Positions 39,037 to 52,872 of a stretch of 64,000 bases of DNA are shown here, in pieces (positions within the stretch are counted from its first letter, which is position 1; each line of letters begins with the position of its first letter). Origin of the DNA: Baylisascaris procyonis (taxonomy: Eukaryota; Nematoda; Chromadorea; Rhabditida; Ascarididae); the NCBI GenBank assembly GCA_037389465.1, contig JAZARR010000074.1:2976001-3040000 (forward strand), read 5' to 3'. A model generated the notes under the pieces. It had not been told where the DNA came from, did no database searches, and saw only the letters and a list, made by a program, of their open reading frames with translations. Both the position numbers and the translations under genes were made by a program.

Positions 39037-39242
39037 ATAACCAGCAGTATGTATTTGCATTAACATGTAATTTCATAATGTGAACGCTGTTGTCCACAAG
39101 TTTATGAATATCAGATAGAGCATAATTTTAAAGAAGACCCGTCTTCGAACTTATTGCTCCCTTGGTTCAAAGACCATTTCAATACGAATAGCTGTTCGTG
39201 ATGAACTCATTTACGTAAACTTCGAAGAGAACAGGAGAGGAG

Positions 39243-39302
39243 ATACTCTCGTAAATTAAAACCGTTTTCCTCATACTCTCGTACGTTGAAATCGTTTTCC
39301 TA
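39243..39302. repeat. 30-bp tandem duplication
   Basis: Two adjacent imperfect copies beginning atactctcgta and ending cgttttcct, about 340 bp upstream of the kinase gene. Confidence 0.8.
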
Positions 39303-39640
39303 AGTGCTTTGAGTTTCATAGTCATTGCCAATATTCACCATGACTACACATATCTGCACCTTGAGTTGATGTCAGACTGTAAGAACATACATGTGTAGAA
39401 GCCTTCACACATCGACCAATCGTTATGGTTTTATTTTTCAATTCGTAAGGTTCTGGAAATGATGAGGGGTATGAATGCAATTAGTGATCAGGAGCAAATT
39501 TATAAAATTCATCCATTGAAACGCGAAGTTTTGGTCATATAAAGAACACAGCCGAGGAAAACATCTCTAATTATCGGCTAAAAGATGTACAACTATACCT
39601 ACATTAATTCTTTGCTTTAGTGGATTGAAAAGCTGTCGGA

Positions 39641-42600
39641 ATGATTACTGAAGCGACCGTTGAAGCTGATCCAGCAAAGAACTGCGATTTCAAAATCGGT
39701 AGAAGGTGAGTGAATGTCATTGCTTCACATTACACATTAAAACAATATTGTGCAAGCAAAGCAATCCCTGAAAGTCGCCCAGTCGTGCATTTATTTAATA
39801 ATAGTTTCGTCATTCTATTTTAATTATATGCAAATTGCTTCCGCATAAAGAATTACACCCAAGAATTAATCATTCATAAAGATCGCATGTCGCTGACCTC
39901 AATTAGGAAATCTTGAAGAAAGAAAGCATACAGCTTTATATTTGGTAAAACCACATTTATTTTAATAATCGAAGAAGGGTAATATCGATGAATGTAAATC
40001 ATGGAATCGTCGTTGTTTTCATACAGTGTGATCAGTTGAAAATATTTGTTTATTTTCTTATATATGGTCTACATCCCTCACACTTGTAAATTCCTAATTG
40101 TAACGATTACGACGTCTGCAGTTATGGCCAGAATGGAACCACAACGATAGAATCTAATCGATAAGGTGATATTTTCGATATAGATATCGACTGCTCATAT
40201 CAAGAAAATCAACTGACCAACTACAGCATTTTGTTGTATCAAAAACTAGACTGAAGATTTATTGAAGATTTTTGAAACGAGATTTATTTTTTTAGATTTG
40301 GTAAATGGAGGATAACAAATAAACTGGATGAAGGTGGATTCGGACAAGTCTATCGCGTTGAGAATATTTACAAGAAAGGTGAATTCGCAGCACTCAAAGC
40401 TGAACCAAACGATATCGAAGGTGGTTCGGCAATTAAACTCGAGGTATTAGTATTGCTGACGACAATTACTCATTTAGCATGTCTTAATTAATAAAAACGA
40501 TGTTAGTGATTTGAAAACGTTGAATGAATTTCTTCAAAATTTGAGAGATTCAGCTGATTTTTCTCAGTCGTAATTTCCGGTTCTAAAATTTCTATGCAAT
40601 TTTAATTTAATAGTCTTCTCTAACGACTATCTTCAAAGAGAACTTTTTCAGCAATGCACCGAAAGAAATGACTTCCTGGCGAATATGATCGCAGCGATAG
40701 TCACCTAGTTTATGTGAGAAGCAATTTTCTTTCATGGTTGGAAATTTTTGAGCTGCAATAGGGTGGGGATGAGAAGTGATCACTCCTGTCCTTCCCACCC
40801 CCCTCCCATCAGTGAAATTTCACCACTCTTCGTAAACGGTAAATGATATTGCTGCAACCGAATACTTGTGAAGTCTGTCAGTTCAGTGCGTAGAAAACAA
40901 TCTTGCGTATAATCTTTTGAGAGCTCTCATCGTGTCAAAAGGTCTGAAAGTTATTTGCCCTAAACTGTAGACTAAATTCAAGCAAAGTTGATTGACAATT
41001 TTAAAACTTCATATATATGAAATGCAGCTGCATGATTTTAAAATTGGTTTTAAACTATATATATATATATATATTATATAAATAATAATAATAATAATAT
41101 ATATAAAAAAAATAAAAAATTATAGCTCACTTTACAGATCATGATACTGCAATTTTTAAACAGGGTTATTTCGTTCAAAGACTGTGGCTTAACGATACCT
41201 TAGATGCTGATTGGTTGTGCCTTAAGGCCGTTCATTAAGAACTGAACAAATGCCTTAACTATAGCCATTATGACAGTTGTAATATGTTATGAAGAATAAA
41301 GGGAATGTGCATTTAAGAAGAGTTATTATGGATCATCAATGAATACTTTACAGATCATGATACTGCAATTTTTAAACAAAGGTGGAGATAAGCCACATGT
41401 TATGAAAGTCTATCATGCTGCAAAGCATCGACGATTCTGTTATATGATTGTCACTTTACTTGGAGAGAACCTGAGAACGCTTAAGGTGAGCTATAAAGGT
41501 CACGTTTTCATTATTTATATAATTCTATCATTATTAACGGTGAAGAACATATCAAACCTGATTTGAAAAAAAAACGGTCGGATATGAATCTATCGTTGAA
41601 ATGAGACAACAAGAAACATTTCCTATAATTTCTTGATTGCTTATAGCACTGAAGTTGAAATCGAAACGCCTTCAAACCTCAGTATTTTCTTTCCTTTTTA
41701 ATCGGCCTACTGAGAGTGAATTTTTTGAATGAGGTATCTTGTTTTTGTTCTTCGAGATCATCGAAAGATTAAGAGCCAGACCCTATGAATCAATTTTATG
41801 GCCTTAATTTTAGTTCTAAATGTTTTTAATTTCAAGATGAATGTTTCTTTGGCGTTTTCAATAGTAATAAGCGAATACAAAATAATTGCAGCTGAACTGT
41901 CCGGATGAGCGAATGAGCATATCAACGTGGTCGCGAATCGGAATCCAATGTCTTTATAGCATCAAATTGCTACACGACGTTGGATTCGTTCATCGTGACA
42001 TCAAACCGGCGAATTTCGTGATGGGCGATGAGCATGACGCAGACCGAGCCAGATGCGTTCATATTCTCGACTTTGGTTTAGCTCGGTGGGTCTTCTTGCT
42101 TACCTCACTCTTGCTGCATAAAGCAGGCGGAAGCATCTTCACTCTGTAATATCTGCTGTACTAGCGTTAAAAAAATAAACATAAAAAGTCTTATTTTGAA
42201 GATGCCTTCATTCTACGAATATACAATAACGACCCTCATAAAGCACTTTGTAAATGGCTATACTCTCTGCAGTCACTATGAATTATGACAGTCAAGCAAT
42301 AAACAATAATCGCACAAAACAGTATTCATTATTTCTTATCGAAATGCTTAGGAGACAATGAAGTAATGCGTTCATTTGGCCTTGTTTCCGATTGAAATGC
42401 TTCTTTAGGAATTTCGCTTTCGAAAGGAAAAAAGGAGTATGGGCAGCGCGGAGAGCACGTGGATCAGCCGAATTCAGAGGCACCATGCGTTATTGCTCGC
42501 CGACCGTACATGACAAGAAGGAGCAGGTTGGTGCACTCGAAAGCGACAATAAGTGTTTGGGAATGCTATCATCAAAGATGGATTGCGACTGTCATCTCAT

Positions 42601-45600
42601 AAGCGATAGAACCTCGAAAGCATAACTTGCGACGTAGAAGGAAATAGATCACATTAGCATCTGTTTTCTTGGAACTTTAAACTGAAAAAACATTAGACCA
42701 TCTCCTGGTTATCATTGTTGAAAAAACATCAGTAGGTTTACCTCGCGATCTGTCTTAGAGTAGACCACTTTGAGAATTCTTTAATGAGTTGAAAGCTCTG
42801 GACGGAATCGGTAATAAATTATTCAATTTTATCCTGCTTGAATGACTGAAAATTGTTATTTACCTTCTTCTCTAAACAAATGTATTGAAGGGACGTAAGG
42901 ATGATGTGTGGTCATTAATGTATATGCTCATCGAACTGCATTGTGGACTACCATGGCAAAAGGAAAAAGATAAGAAACGCCTTGAGATGATGAAAATGAA
43001 TATGAGTGACGTAGATCTTCTCAAGAATTTCCCCGGTTCGTTGTTACTTCAACCAACTATCAGAATCTGATTAAAAACAATGAGTTAAAGAATGATTTCG
43101 AAAGGTGTGCATGTGAATCGGAAATCCTATTTGAACTATCGTAATCAAGTATTAAGGGATTTATTTTAAATGCTCAAATTCATTCTCCTCTTGAGATATG
43201 GTTCCTCCATTAAGGGATTTTTAAAAAATACTTCACATATCTTCTACCTCCTTCCCCCTCCTCTTCCCCCTTCCTAACTCTGTCTGAAAAGGTGGGCTAG
43301 CAAACTCTAAAAAAAGAGATGAAAGCCAGTTAGCTGTTTTTTGTGGTGCTGGCGAAAGAAGAAGTTCAGTATCCTTATACCTACGATGAAGGGTACAAAA
43401 AGTCGCAATCACAGCGATATTAACTGAAGGATAGCATCCAGAGTAGAGTGCTTCAAGTACTTTTATTCTCTCAACTCGGAAGCTGCCTTATAGCCACGTT
43501 TCACTCCGTTTTTCTATTTAATCGTATAATTGGGGCATAGCACTTTGCTGAAGTTCCCTGGACACTCTTAGCTCCTCGTTGAAATTCCATAAGTGATTAC
43601 TAGTCATTGAAATCGTAAAGAATATCTTATGCACTCGAATTGCATACCAACTCATTACATATTTGCCACAAAAGAGTATTAATACATATGTGAATAAATA
43701 CTCATTTCGCTAATAGTGTTGCGTGAAGTGAATAATGCAGTTAATTTTACCTGAACATTGCATTAGATGACTTTGAAAGAAATAATTTCATATGCCTCTC
43801 TGATCATTGCTTTTTAAACTCCTTTCATCTTGAACGAAAGGAACTTCACACTTATGTACGATTATTATTTCCCCTAAAGAGTCGAAATTAGCCCTCTCCT
43901 GTGTAGATATGATTTTGCACAAGCAATTCCCTTTACAGAATGAGTCTCATTACGCAGTGCAAATACCATAATCAACCTATATGATTATCAGGGTTTGTAG
44001 AATTTAGAACGAAGCGTGATCCTACTACGTTTTATTATTGAATTGCATGAAAAAAAAAACTCTATTAAAGGCAGCAAATGGAAATCAAGACATCCTCATC
44101 TATCAATTAGAAATGAAAACATAAGGATCAAGGATTGAAGGCAGTGTCTTCTTAGTAGATGTATGGGATCTTGATATAAGAAGTTGTGCCAATCGTTCTC
44201 AATAACGTTCATCGATGTAGTAAAAAATAAAACAATCAAAATTCACGTTCCGAAGTGAAGAGGACGCTAAGTCTTCACCTTAAATGCTCAAGAAATTGCG
44301 CCATAAAACATGCGCTATTCATCACAATACGCTACTTTGCAAAGGTTTCATCTATTCCAACAAAAGAAAACATTTTTTTTTCAAGCGGAGATGCATCCAA
44401 TTATGCCACATTTACGCAGTTTGAACTGCTATAGTCGACCAAATTATACTATGATTCATAAATGCTTTCTACACCTAATGAAGCGCTTGAATATTAAATA
44501 CAACGATAAATATGACTGGGAAACCGATGCACAAGTTGAGGAATTGGTTCGTTAATTCAATGTTCTCATAGAATTGCAGAATTCTAGATTGACGGCTTAC
44601 GTCTAGGTTAATATTCGGTTTTATTGTCTCAATTATTAACAAATCGCTTATCAAATGAAATAAGAATGCTTTATTTTCTTCAATTCATTAATGCAGAGAA
44701 GAGTGAAAATTATTAATGCATAGGAGGAATGCAGAAGGTTTATAAGTTGAAATCTTCCTATGAAGAGCCGAGAAAGCAATATAAGAAAGCAAAAGCAGTT
44801 GCTGATCTCTAATTATATCGCTAGAACTTTATAGATGAATCTTATTTTCAAAAAGACTTTGATGCATCAGCGAATATTTCGTGGCTTGAACTCTTGATAG
44901 CTTGTGAATTTTCAAATTCGGTACTTTTATAGTTTCCGGTGCCATAATTAATGACAGTTCATCATCTTCTACGAGTTTTCCGTGAGGCTATGCTCCAGTT
45001 CGCCTTGCAGATAAAGCGCCGTACTAAAGTGCCAGAATATGAACACTCCGAAGAGTTTTTCGCCTCGGATCCGATAAAGGTTCATGGAGCACCACCTAAA
45101 TGGTTGGATACTAAAGGAGGTTAGTCGATTCCTCTAATTATATGAGAATGTGTTGACACTCTTCGAGGATATCTCGTTTCAGTGCAGAGAGCAGCGATGG
45201 AATGCACCTTTCTTGCTCTTCAATTCGCCTGTGATGAGTGATAAAGCCGAAATGCTCACAATCGAGAGGTTGCAGCAATAATCTATGCTTGTTTATGTTT
45301 GCTCTCGGGAGCATTAGTGAACTGAGTAATTTTCGTAAAGATAAACATTAAATCTTAAAACTGAAAAACCTTAAGAGATAGTTATATGAGGCGTTACCAA
45401 CTCAACTTTATTTTAAATCTTAAATAATTAACGCTTGATTGCATGTGACTTCTTCAACAATTTTCACTGATTGAATAAAATACTCTCATAAATGCTCTGA
45501 GTTGTTTACTAATCAATCATTTGAATTGCTAATGAGTTTTTGAATTACTAAGTAATTAACTATAGTATCAGTAATGAACTATCTTTTAATGAAGTTTTCC

Positions 45601-46789
45601 TTCTATTTCGATGTTACCTAGCTAATCAAGCTATCCTTTTATACTAATCGTTTATGGATGAACCTTTGAATGGAATTTTCGTGCTATTGATGTTGCTAAT
45701 TGCAAACGAAGGAGAAAATATTGTTGTTGTGTTTCCGTTTAACATGAAGCTATTCCTCGAACTTTAGATTAGCAAACGCCTATTAAATTAAGTCGTTCTG
45801 TCGAGGCTGTACTTGAAAGTAAAATTCTTTTTTTTTTCACCATAAGACCACATTCGCGCATACAGTGATAGAAAACAAGATTGGATAAAGACTGGCAAAT
45901 GGGTGGAAAATATACAAGACACTCGCAATGCGCTTGGCATCATCATATCAATCCTGATGAGTTTTGTTGCTGACGAAGTATTTACTGTATTCTTCACTGA
46001 TAAAGTTGAATTATTTCTGCTATGATAGCCGCCATCTCATGATACCTGTTGCAATACTCCTTTTTCTCTGCATCATTCTTGGGGTTTATGGCCTTTGCAC
46101 ATTCATCGACTGAACGGTCATGAAGTCAATGGGGTTCTCTTTCTTTCACAACAACATCTTCATTATTTTTGATTCCCCCTTTCTCTCTTCCTGTCCTAAA
46201 AATTTGTGAAATCTCTTCCCTTATTTGTGAAATTCAGCTCTTTAATGTTCATACCTCTCTTATTCATATATCTCTTGTTTGTTCTGTCGAAAGTATGCTT
46301 CAATATTCACCGAGTGAACGCTTTTTAAACCATTATCAACGTCGTTTGAGCCAAATATTTTTCTTGCTGAAAACGAAAAATTCTCATTAGTACTTGGGCC
46401 CTTCCTTTTTCACAAAGGTAAGGAGTGGATTTTTTTCTTTAGAAGTGAGGATCTCCCTCCATCTTTCTGCTTTTATCACTAACTTCCTCTTTCTTTTGCG
46501 GTCTCTTTCTATTCACTGTTCAATTACTCACTGAAAAATACTTGAGTAATCGCGTTTTCTTTCGAATTCGCTATCGGTCTCTTCCCTTACTCGCATATTA
46601 TTCGATAATTTAAACAGAAGTACAGATGTTGGTGGAATAATGTGATTGTTTTCTAGCATCTTTTAATAAACAATATTTTAAGGAAGAACCGTAGAAGATC
46701 TCGAGGAAATGATGAGCAAACCGATGGAGGTAGATAGAACACGAAGCAGCTCAAAGAATTCTCGACGAAAAACAGCAACCAAGAAATAG
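39641..46789 (+). CDS. Tau-tubulin-kinase-like Ser/Thr protein kinase (CK1 superfamily), 9 exons
   Basis: Predicted 392-residue cytosolic kinase. Exons: 39641-39705, 40296-40443, 41354-41485, 41892-42085, 42409-42526, 42891-43035, 44386-44546, 45011-45119, 46683-46789. All introns are GT-AG and all phases close. The Gly loop is LDEGGFGQVYRV (32-43). The ATP Lys is K56 in AALKAE. The catalytic loop is HRDIKPANF (149-157, D151). The metal-binding DFGLAR has D175. GTMRYCSP replaces the usual APE, as in CK1 relatives. KDDVWSLMYMLIEL and LPWQKEKDKKRLEMMK match the TTBK C-lobe, and the tail has YEHSEEFFASDP and a basic end (SRRKTATKK). All catalytic residues are present, so it is probably active. 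Nematodes have a large expansion of TTBK-like kinases, several of which are expressed in the male germline (family knowledge). An acceptor (tttgctttag) ends 20 bases before the ATG and may be a spliced-leader site. Intron 2 contains a partial copy of the exon 3 start. Confidence 0.92.
41055..41120. repeat. AT/AAT simple-repeat cluster in kinase intron 2
   Basis: (AT)n followed by (AAT)n, another AT run and A runs, directly upstream of the 33-bp exon-start copy. Confidence 0.9.
41130..41162 (+). repeat. 33-bp duplicate of the kinase exon 3 splice site and exon start
   Basis: Thirty-three bases from ctttacag through tttttaaaca are identical to 41346-41378, which is the true acceptor and first 25 bases of exon 3. 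After that the copies diverge. Used as an exon, this copy would run into an in-frame stop after about 20 codons, so it is a non-functional partial duplicate 216 bp upstream of the real exon. Confidence 0.9.
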
Positions 46790-49700
46790 CCTAATATTCT
46801 TTTCTCTCTTTATCTTATACTACTCGATCTTTACGTTAAACGTGGATAATCTCTCGAATTGCAACAGTTGATGAAAGATAACAATAAATTCTATTATTTT
46901 CAAAAATCTCTCTAATTCAAAAATTTCTGAAAGCTAAATGGGAAAATAACTCACCTATCAAAACACGATATCTGTTGTTGCGTTTTGATGGAACAGTACA
47001 GAAAATGGTTGACCTCCAAAGGATAGAGGCTTCGGAATAGGTTGACCCTCAGTTTTTTTTAAATAGAGGTACTGCACTTAGGCTTGGTTTATATTCAGAC
47101 GAATTTCCCAATCGCTAGTAGGCATCAAACCATTAGATATTGAGTCACTTTGCATGTAGAAAGAAGCCTTCAATGACAATAAATTATGCGCTAATTTTCA
47201 TCTCACATAAATCACCGGCGCCACACCGATGAAGCATCCGATTATTATAAATATTATTGCAAACCTCAACCCATGTTGATGTTAGTCTCGTTGATGTCAA
47301 AGCTTATAAGCTACAAAACACAAAAATTTCAACGAGGGAGGGATTATTCGTACATATTTCGGATGTGCAGAAAGCACTTCAACGACACTATCGTACCTAT
47401 TGAGAATCAGGAGTTAGATGCAAGGTGTTGCATTCGATAACGAAACGAATATGTGCTTATGAATAGGTACGACAATGAATTTACGCTTCGATGTATTTGC
47501 TTTTATGAAGTTTTTTAATGATATAAGTTGGCATTACATCAATACTTGGACAATTAAAGATGTTCTGAATGTGCATTTGTTGTGCGCAAATTTCTTTTCT
47601 TTGGCAGCTGAGATCAATTTGCCAACGAGGAGCGCATGATCGTTCGCATTTTTTGAATTCGTCTTGCATAATTCGTTTCAATGTAATGTTATATCCTTTG
47701 TAAATTTACTTTCGCACTATTTCACTGTCATCATCCATTTATTGTTTGCTATGCGCTAAGGATGGCTATGTACTAAATTATCGCCGTTCTATCATGCAAT
47801 ATACCACACGCATGTATAGTATACGATTCGTGGTATGCTGGATGCGATACAGCACATCTTCAGTACTATGAAATACTGAATTCTTCATTAAAATCTTCAC
47901 TAAAAAATGATCTTTTTTTTCAGTTAAGGAATAATTTTGAGCAGCAAATTGTTTGCAGTTTTCAGATACTTCGTAACGAATACTGACAACTCAGCTAAAA
48001 ACTGTGAACTGCGGTATAACTGCCGCTAGTTAAGTTTTATGGTGCCTTCATGCGTGTTTAGAGGTTTTCCACGTCTAATCCTCCCTTTCCCCTCTCCAAA
48101 TTTGAGGCTGCTAATGCGACTGCAAGGTATAACTTACGAATGTTTCAAAATCGCTATTCTAAAAATGATAAGGCGTTTCGCCATAGTCGTCATGAATACC
48201 TAATTATCGTTTTAAAATCATTTGTTTTTTTCCTGATTAGCATCGATGGCAAAATCGGCTTTATATAAATTGCACACGAAATTTATTGTACTGAGAGTAT
48301 GTAAATCTGTACAGTAAAAATACCGTTTCTCATGATAATATCTATAAATATAAAGAATGAGCGACATAGGAAGGATATTCTTTGATTTATTTAAACGGTT
48401 TATGTTTCATGAGTTATGTTTTAGAAATAAAACATTTCTCTGGTTGAATCTCAGGTCTGTTTGAGAATAAAAAAAATATTCAAAACATTCGACAATTTCT
48501 CATTTATCGTTTCTACTGAGTTAGCGAAATCATTAAAGACATCGCAATTTTTGATTCCGTTCAATTTTACTCTCATATTCCGTCGTTTAACAGCGCTGAC
48601 TCTAATTTAATAGTCATTGTCGGTTAGAAATGAAAAAAAAAAAAAGATTATATGACTTATTCGTTATTCACTAAGAGTCATAATTAGAAAAGAGTATTCG
48701 AATTTAGTAGAAAAGCATTTGTTTGAGCAACCTTGTTGTCAATTTAAGCTCAATAATGGGAACTGGTGACCTAACCTCATTCAATTAGGGCTTGCTAATA
48801 CAATTTTGAAATAATAATAATTATCTAGGTTTGTAGTAAAAAAATGACTTGTTTACGCTTTTGCAGCTACTTAAAGCACCTATGATAAACCATTCTTTAC
48901 GCTTATGCGCATATATGCCCATTTGTCAGAGATTATTTCAGCTGAGGAAATACTAAAGTGGAATGGAGAAATTTATTGGTTGCATAAAAAGAAGAATTCC
49001 AACTCAAATAAACGAACGTCAAAGATTTCTTTGCAATCCGTAAAGACTTGCTTCTAGTACTTGAATCTTGGGGAATCCAATACCAAAGTTGTAACAAATT
49101 GAGCATTTCAATTTTCATTGTCAGCAAATTTGGCCAAATTAATAGCCGAATTCTTACGTATACGCACAGATATATAATAGACGATCAGATCATCCATTAT
49201 CATCATATATGCCATTATACGAAGACTTTTGTGTAAAACCTGTGACCACCTCATAGTACATGACTCTGTAAGTTCATCATAACCACTTTTCAAGGATGTT
49301 TATAGCGAACTGCATCTATATCAGCATTGCGGTAAATTGTATGGAATTTTTTCATCCTCATTGTGCCCATTTGTTTACAATAACAGCGAATTATTGTCAC
49401 ATATGAGCAACAAGTGGTTTTAATTTCCTGTTTAGAGCACTTTATTCTCTGCTACATACTGGCTTTAATGATGCTACATTTGCTGCTCCGGCTATATTAT
49501 TCTGCTCATTTTCTCACGTACTGCTTCATTCTTTGCACACCCTACCCGCTGTGGCAACTACATCTTCCTTCTTGCTAGAATTAGTAGCCTGTTTGCACCA
49601 TTAGTTTTGCTCACAAAATCATAAGCTTTGCACTTATCTCTATCTAACTGCCTATGCACTTCTGCTCAGCAATTCCCTAGCGACATTCTAAAATTTAAAA

Positions 49701-52700
49701 AATTGCGACATTTGGAGGGATTTATTCGAGGATTGTTGAGGTTCAATTGCCCCAAATGTCAGTAATAATGTTATCATCTTCTTCGCTTCTATCTGCGAAC
49801 CTAATGTGTATATGAAAATATTAAAAGAAAATAAAACTCTGACAGATCGATCAAAGACATTCGTTTCCATAAAAGGACCTGGAAATTTTTTTCAGTTTCT
49901 GCGCTACATTACCCGAAGAGAATACTTAGTCTTACCTCGTTGCTTCCTCCTTCCTCTCTCCCAATTAGGAGAACACAACCACAGTTCAAAATAAGAATCC
50001 AAAAGGTCCCCCAAGAAAACTGCAAGGTGGTTCAACGAAAACTCTCCGAATTGGAAAGTGGTCTGGAAGCATCGAAATATTTCATATCCACCTCATCAAC
50101 AAGCACTCCATGAAATTATTACCAAGATCAGTTTACCTTTTGCAGTGCGGAATGCAGCTTTACCTTCTGACGATAGCTGCTGCTTTCTGCAACAACTGTG
50201 ACCGAACTCGCCGTACTAAAAACGAGTTACAATCCGTCTCACAGATAAAACTCATACCGTCGATAAATGGGACGATCATCATCTGTATGCGATTCTGATT
50301 CTCCGCTTCGACTGGTTGCTTCGTGAGGATGGAAATATTATCGCAAAAAAAAATATTATGGAAATATTTTTGAAGCGGATGTAGAATCGATGGACGAATG
50401 AAATTGCAAATAACCATGCCGGTTCCGCAGCAAATATCATATATATGTGAATAAATCTTTTTTACTCGAAAGCACGTGATAATAGGCAATGGCGGTGACG
50501 AGTAAAATTTCTACGATTTTTTCTTTCTGACAACTTATCGTGGAAAATTTGTTTGTTTTGTACAATAGCCGGGTTTACGTTTAGCTGGTTTTCGGCAATC
50601 TCATCCCACTACCTTCTTTTGAACAGTTTAAAGTAGTGCTCGTTTTTTTCTATTGTGAAATGCCCTTGAAATTATTTTACATCAAATCTCGATTCGTTAT
50701 GGTCCTCTTTGATCGATGCATACATTTTGACTTCTTTTATTAAGAATTTAGAGCATTTTTCATATCTATAATGTTTTTGTCCAGTTTATTTACACTACAA
50801 TTGTAATTCTGTTGTTTATATTATTAAACGGCTTACGAGCTGTTTGTTGTATATAGGTTGTATATAGTGGGGCGAACACATGAATTTCCTCATTTCGAGC
50901 TTTTCGAAACGAATAAGCTACGGAGGTTGCAAGCAATATTTAGGCTATTCGTTTATCTCGTACTCGTTACCCCTAATTTTTCACTAAGAAAAGTTAAGTT
51001 TGAAGGGATCAACCCTTAGCAGATATCATTCATATGTGAAACAATTCGAACATGAATGTTGTTTGCTTGTTTTCGCTGAGGTGCAATCGTTGAAAATTCA
51101 TGGGATCGTGATGAGCTAGTGGAATCTTTTCAAACACGAGGTTGCATTAGAAAATTTTTCATTGCGAAAGTAGAAACTTCAATTCTTTTTTATCGTTCTA
51201 ACTTAATTTAACAACTGCGCTTAATTTCTGTTTGATTTGCTTCAGGAACGAATCATTTCACCGGAAGTAATATTATTACACTAACTCGTTCAATCAGACA
51301 TCAAGAGTTGATCGCATTTTTTTATAATTATTTGCTCGTAAACTATTTTGCACAATTAATCGTTAGCCGAATTATTGCCTAACATTATTAACCGAATTAC
51401 TGCCTAACGCTTAATGTTAGAGCATGTCATTTTGTCGACCGCTTATTATCGAAAGCGATCGCTAGTAGTTGAGAGCAACCGCTTGTCTATAGGCATAAAT
51501 TCGTCATCTCATATTCATTCATTTTCCATATAGCACATGCTTTTTGTTTTAATTATGAGAGAAGCTCAGATAGATCTTATTGTAAATATCGGCCATTTAG
51601 AGATACCGCCAAATGGTTGTGATCATCGATTTAATATGTAACTTTTTTGTCCTCTTTTGACAACCTCCAGAGGTTTAATTAGCAGAGAGAAAGACTGACT
51701 GTTTATGCATTCGTATGTGGAATTAACTAACTGAAAAAAAAAAATCGCCAATAAGAAATGCTTGTGCAAAGAAATTAATTGCTAGCTACTCTTGACTGGC
51801 TTTCCATTGATGCGATTCATTGTGAATGCTGACGATTGGCATAGAAATTTCTATCAACGAACGATGGAAATGGATAAAAGGTTGATGAAACATAATTTAG
51901 ATTTGTTGCTTTTATAGCAGTCCTATAAATTTATATGGAAGTTGTAGTTCTACGAAAAGACTCATGATGCGCCTGTTTTACATGCGCGCATATATGCACC
52001 AGCATATGCTTATAGCTGTCTGCTGTCGAACAGTCTGAGGAAATAGGAGAATCTGAATACACCATGGAAATATAAGTTCGTTTCCGCAGGCACTTTAAGA
52101 TTCGATTTGAAAGGGCAACATTGTTTGAACATTTCCAAAATACGATCAATCCCAAGATCTCAAGAAGTCTCAATTTCAAAACCAAGATAGTCTCAAGAAA
52201 AGATCAGTTTATTTTCCACCGAACGTTTCTATTACTGTTTTTCTATGTTTAGATCCTCAGTTAAATGATAGGTGATATTCAAAAAGCACATATCATGCCA
52301 CAGTTAGTCACATGCTTCGAGATTTTTATCCATTTCTCCAAACATTTGCTTGCAAATCCCAGCAATGCCACCGTCGCGATTAAGCAGTCATCGAAATTCA
52401 CTAAACGAAAAAGAGCGAAATTTTCTTTGCAAGCCACAGGATGGTTCTTTGTACAATATTTCACGTCTCTCATAGCACGTTCCTGGAGGAAAACGTCACT
52501 CGTTTTTCGTTCCTACACACTTCTCCTTACTAATTTTTTGCGTTTCTTCAAAGGCAGTATTTCTGTCTTCTTGCAGATGAAATGAGTCTCACCACTGACG
52601 GCACATTGGTGCTAATGAAAACCCGAAACACTTTATTCCAATAAACGAGGAAGTTGGAACTTTAGAAGGTATTTGCAACATACTGTGTCGGAGGCCTTCA

Positions 52701-52872
52701 ATCGAAGGAGAAATATGTAGCGAGAGTTGAAATTTAAGGACGGGATTTTGCTTCGTGTTACCATCGTTGCTAGATTTAAGTAACTGCATTAAGGTGTCGT
52801 TGCAAATCCCCTCTATCGGTTGAAGTGAAGTGCCTCAAAAGCTACAGCTTGTGAACACCTACTGCTGAAGTT
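46790..52872. other. Intergenic region between the kinase and srsx genes
   Basis: No coding region is supported. Up to about 50050 I see only AT-rich unique sequence with short chance frames. From about 50055 the sequence recurs downstream as the left part of a tandem duplication (see that entry), so 50055-52872 is the upstream flank of the first srsx gene. A 25-bp-period duplication (ccgaattattgcctaac, ccgaattactgcctaac) lies at 51367-51408. Confidence 0.6.
46883..46888 (+). terminator. Poly(A) signal of the kinase gene
   Basis: A canonical aataaa lies 94 bases after the kinase stop codon. It is the first such hexamer downstream and its position is normal for a nematode 3' UTR. Confidence 0.6.

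Larger units (their letters stand above)
34398..39620. other. Intergenic region between the scaffold and kinase genes
   Basis: The region after the stop is AT-rich. The first poly(A)-signal-like words are attaaa (34583) and aataaa (35075); either could end the scaffold mRNA. From 35510 to 35860 there are many long T and A runs. A small signal-peptide-like ORF lies at 36124. From about 38380 to 39040 the sequence is GC-richer, with open frames on both strands but no recognised protein, and ends in a tRNA-like motif. No complete gene could be supported. Confidence 0.5.
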
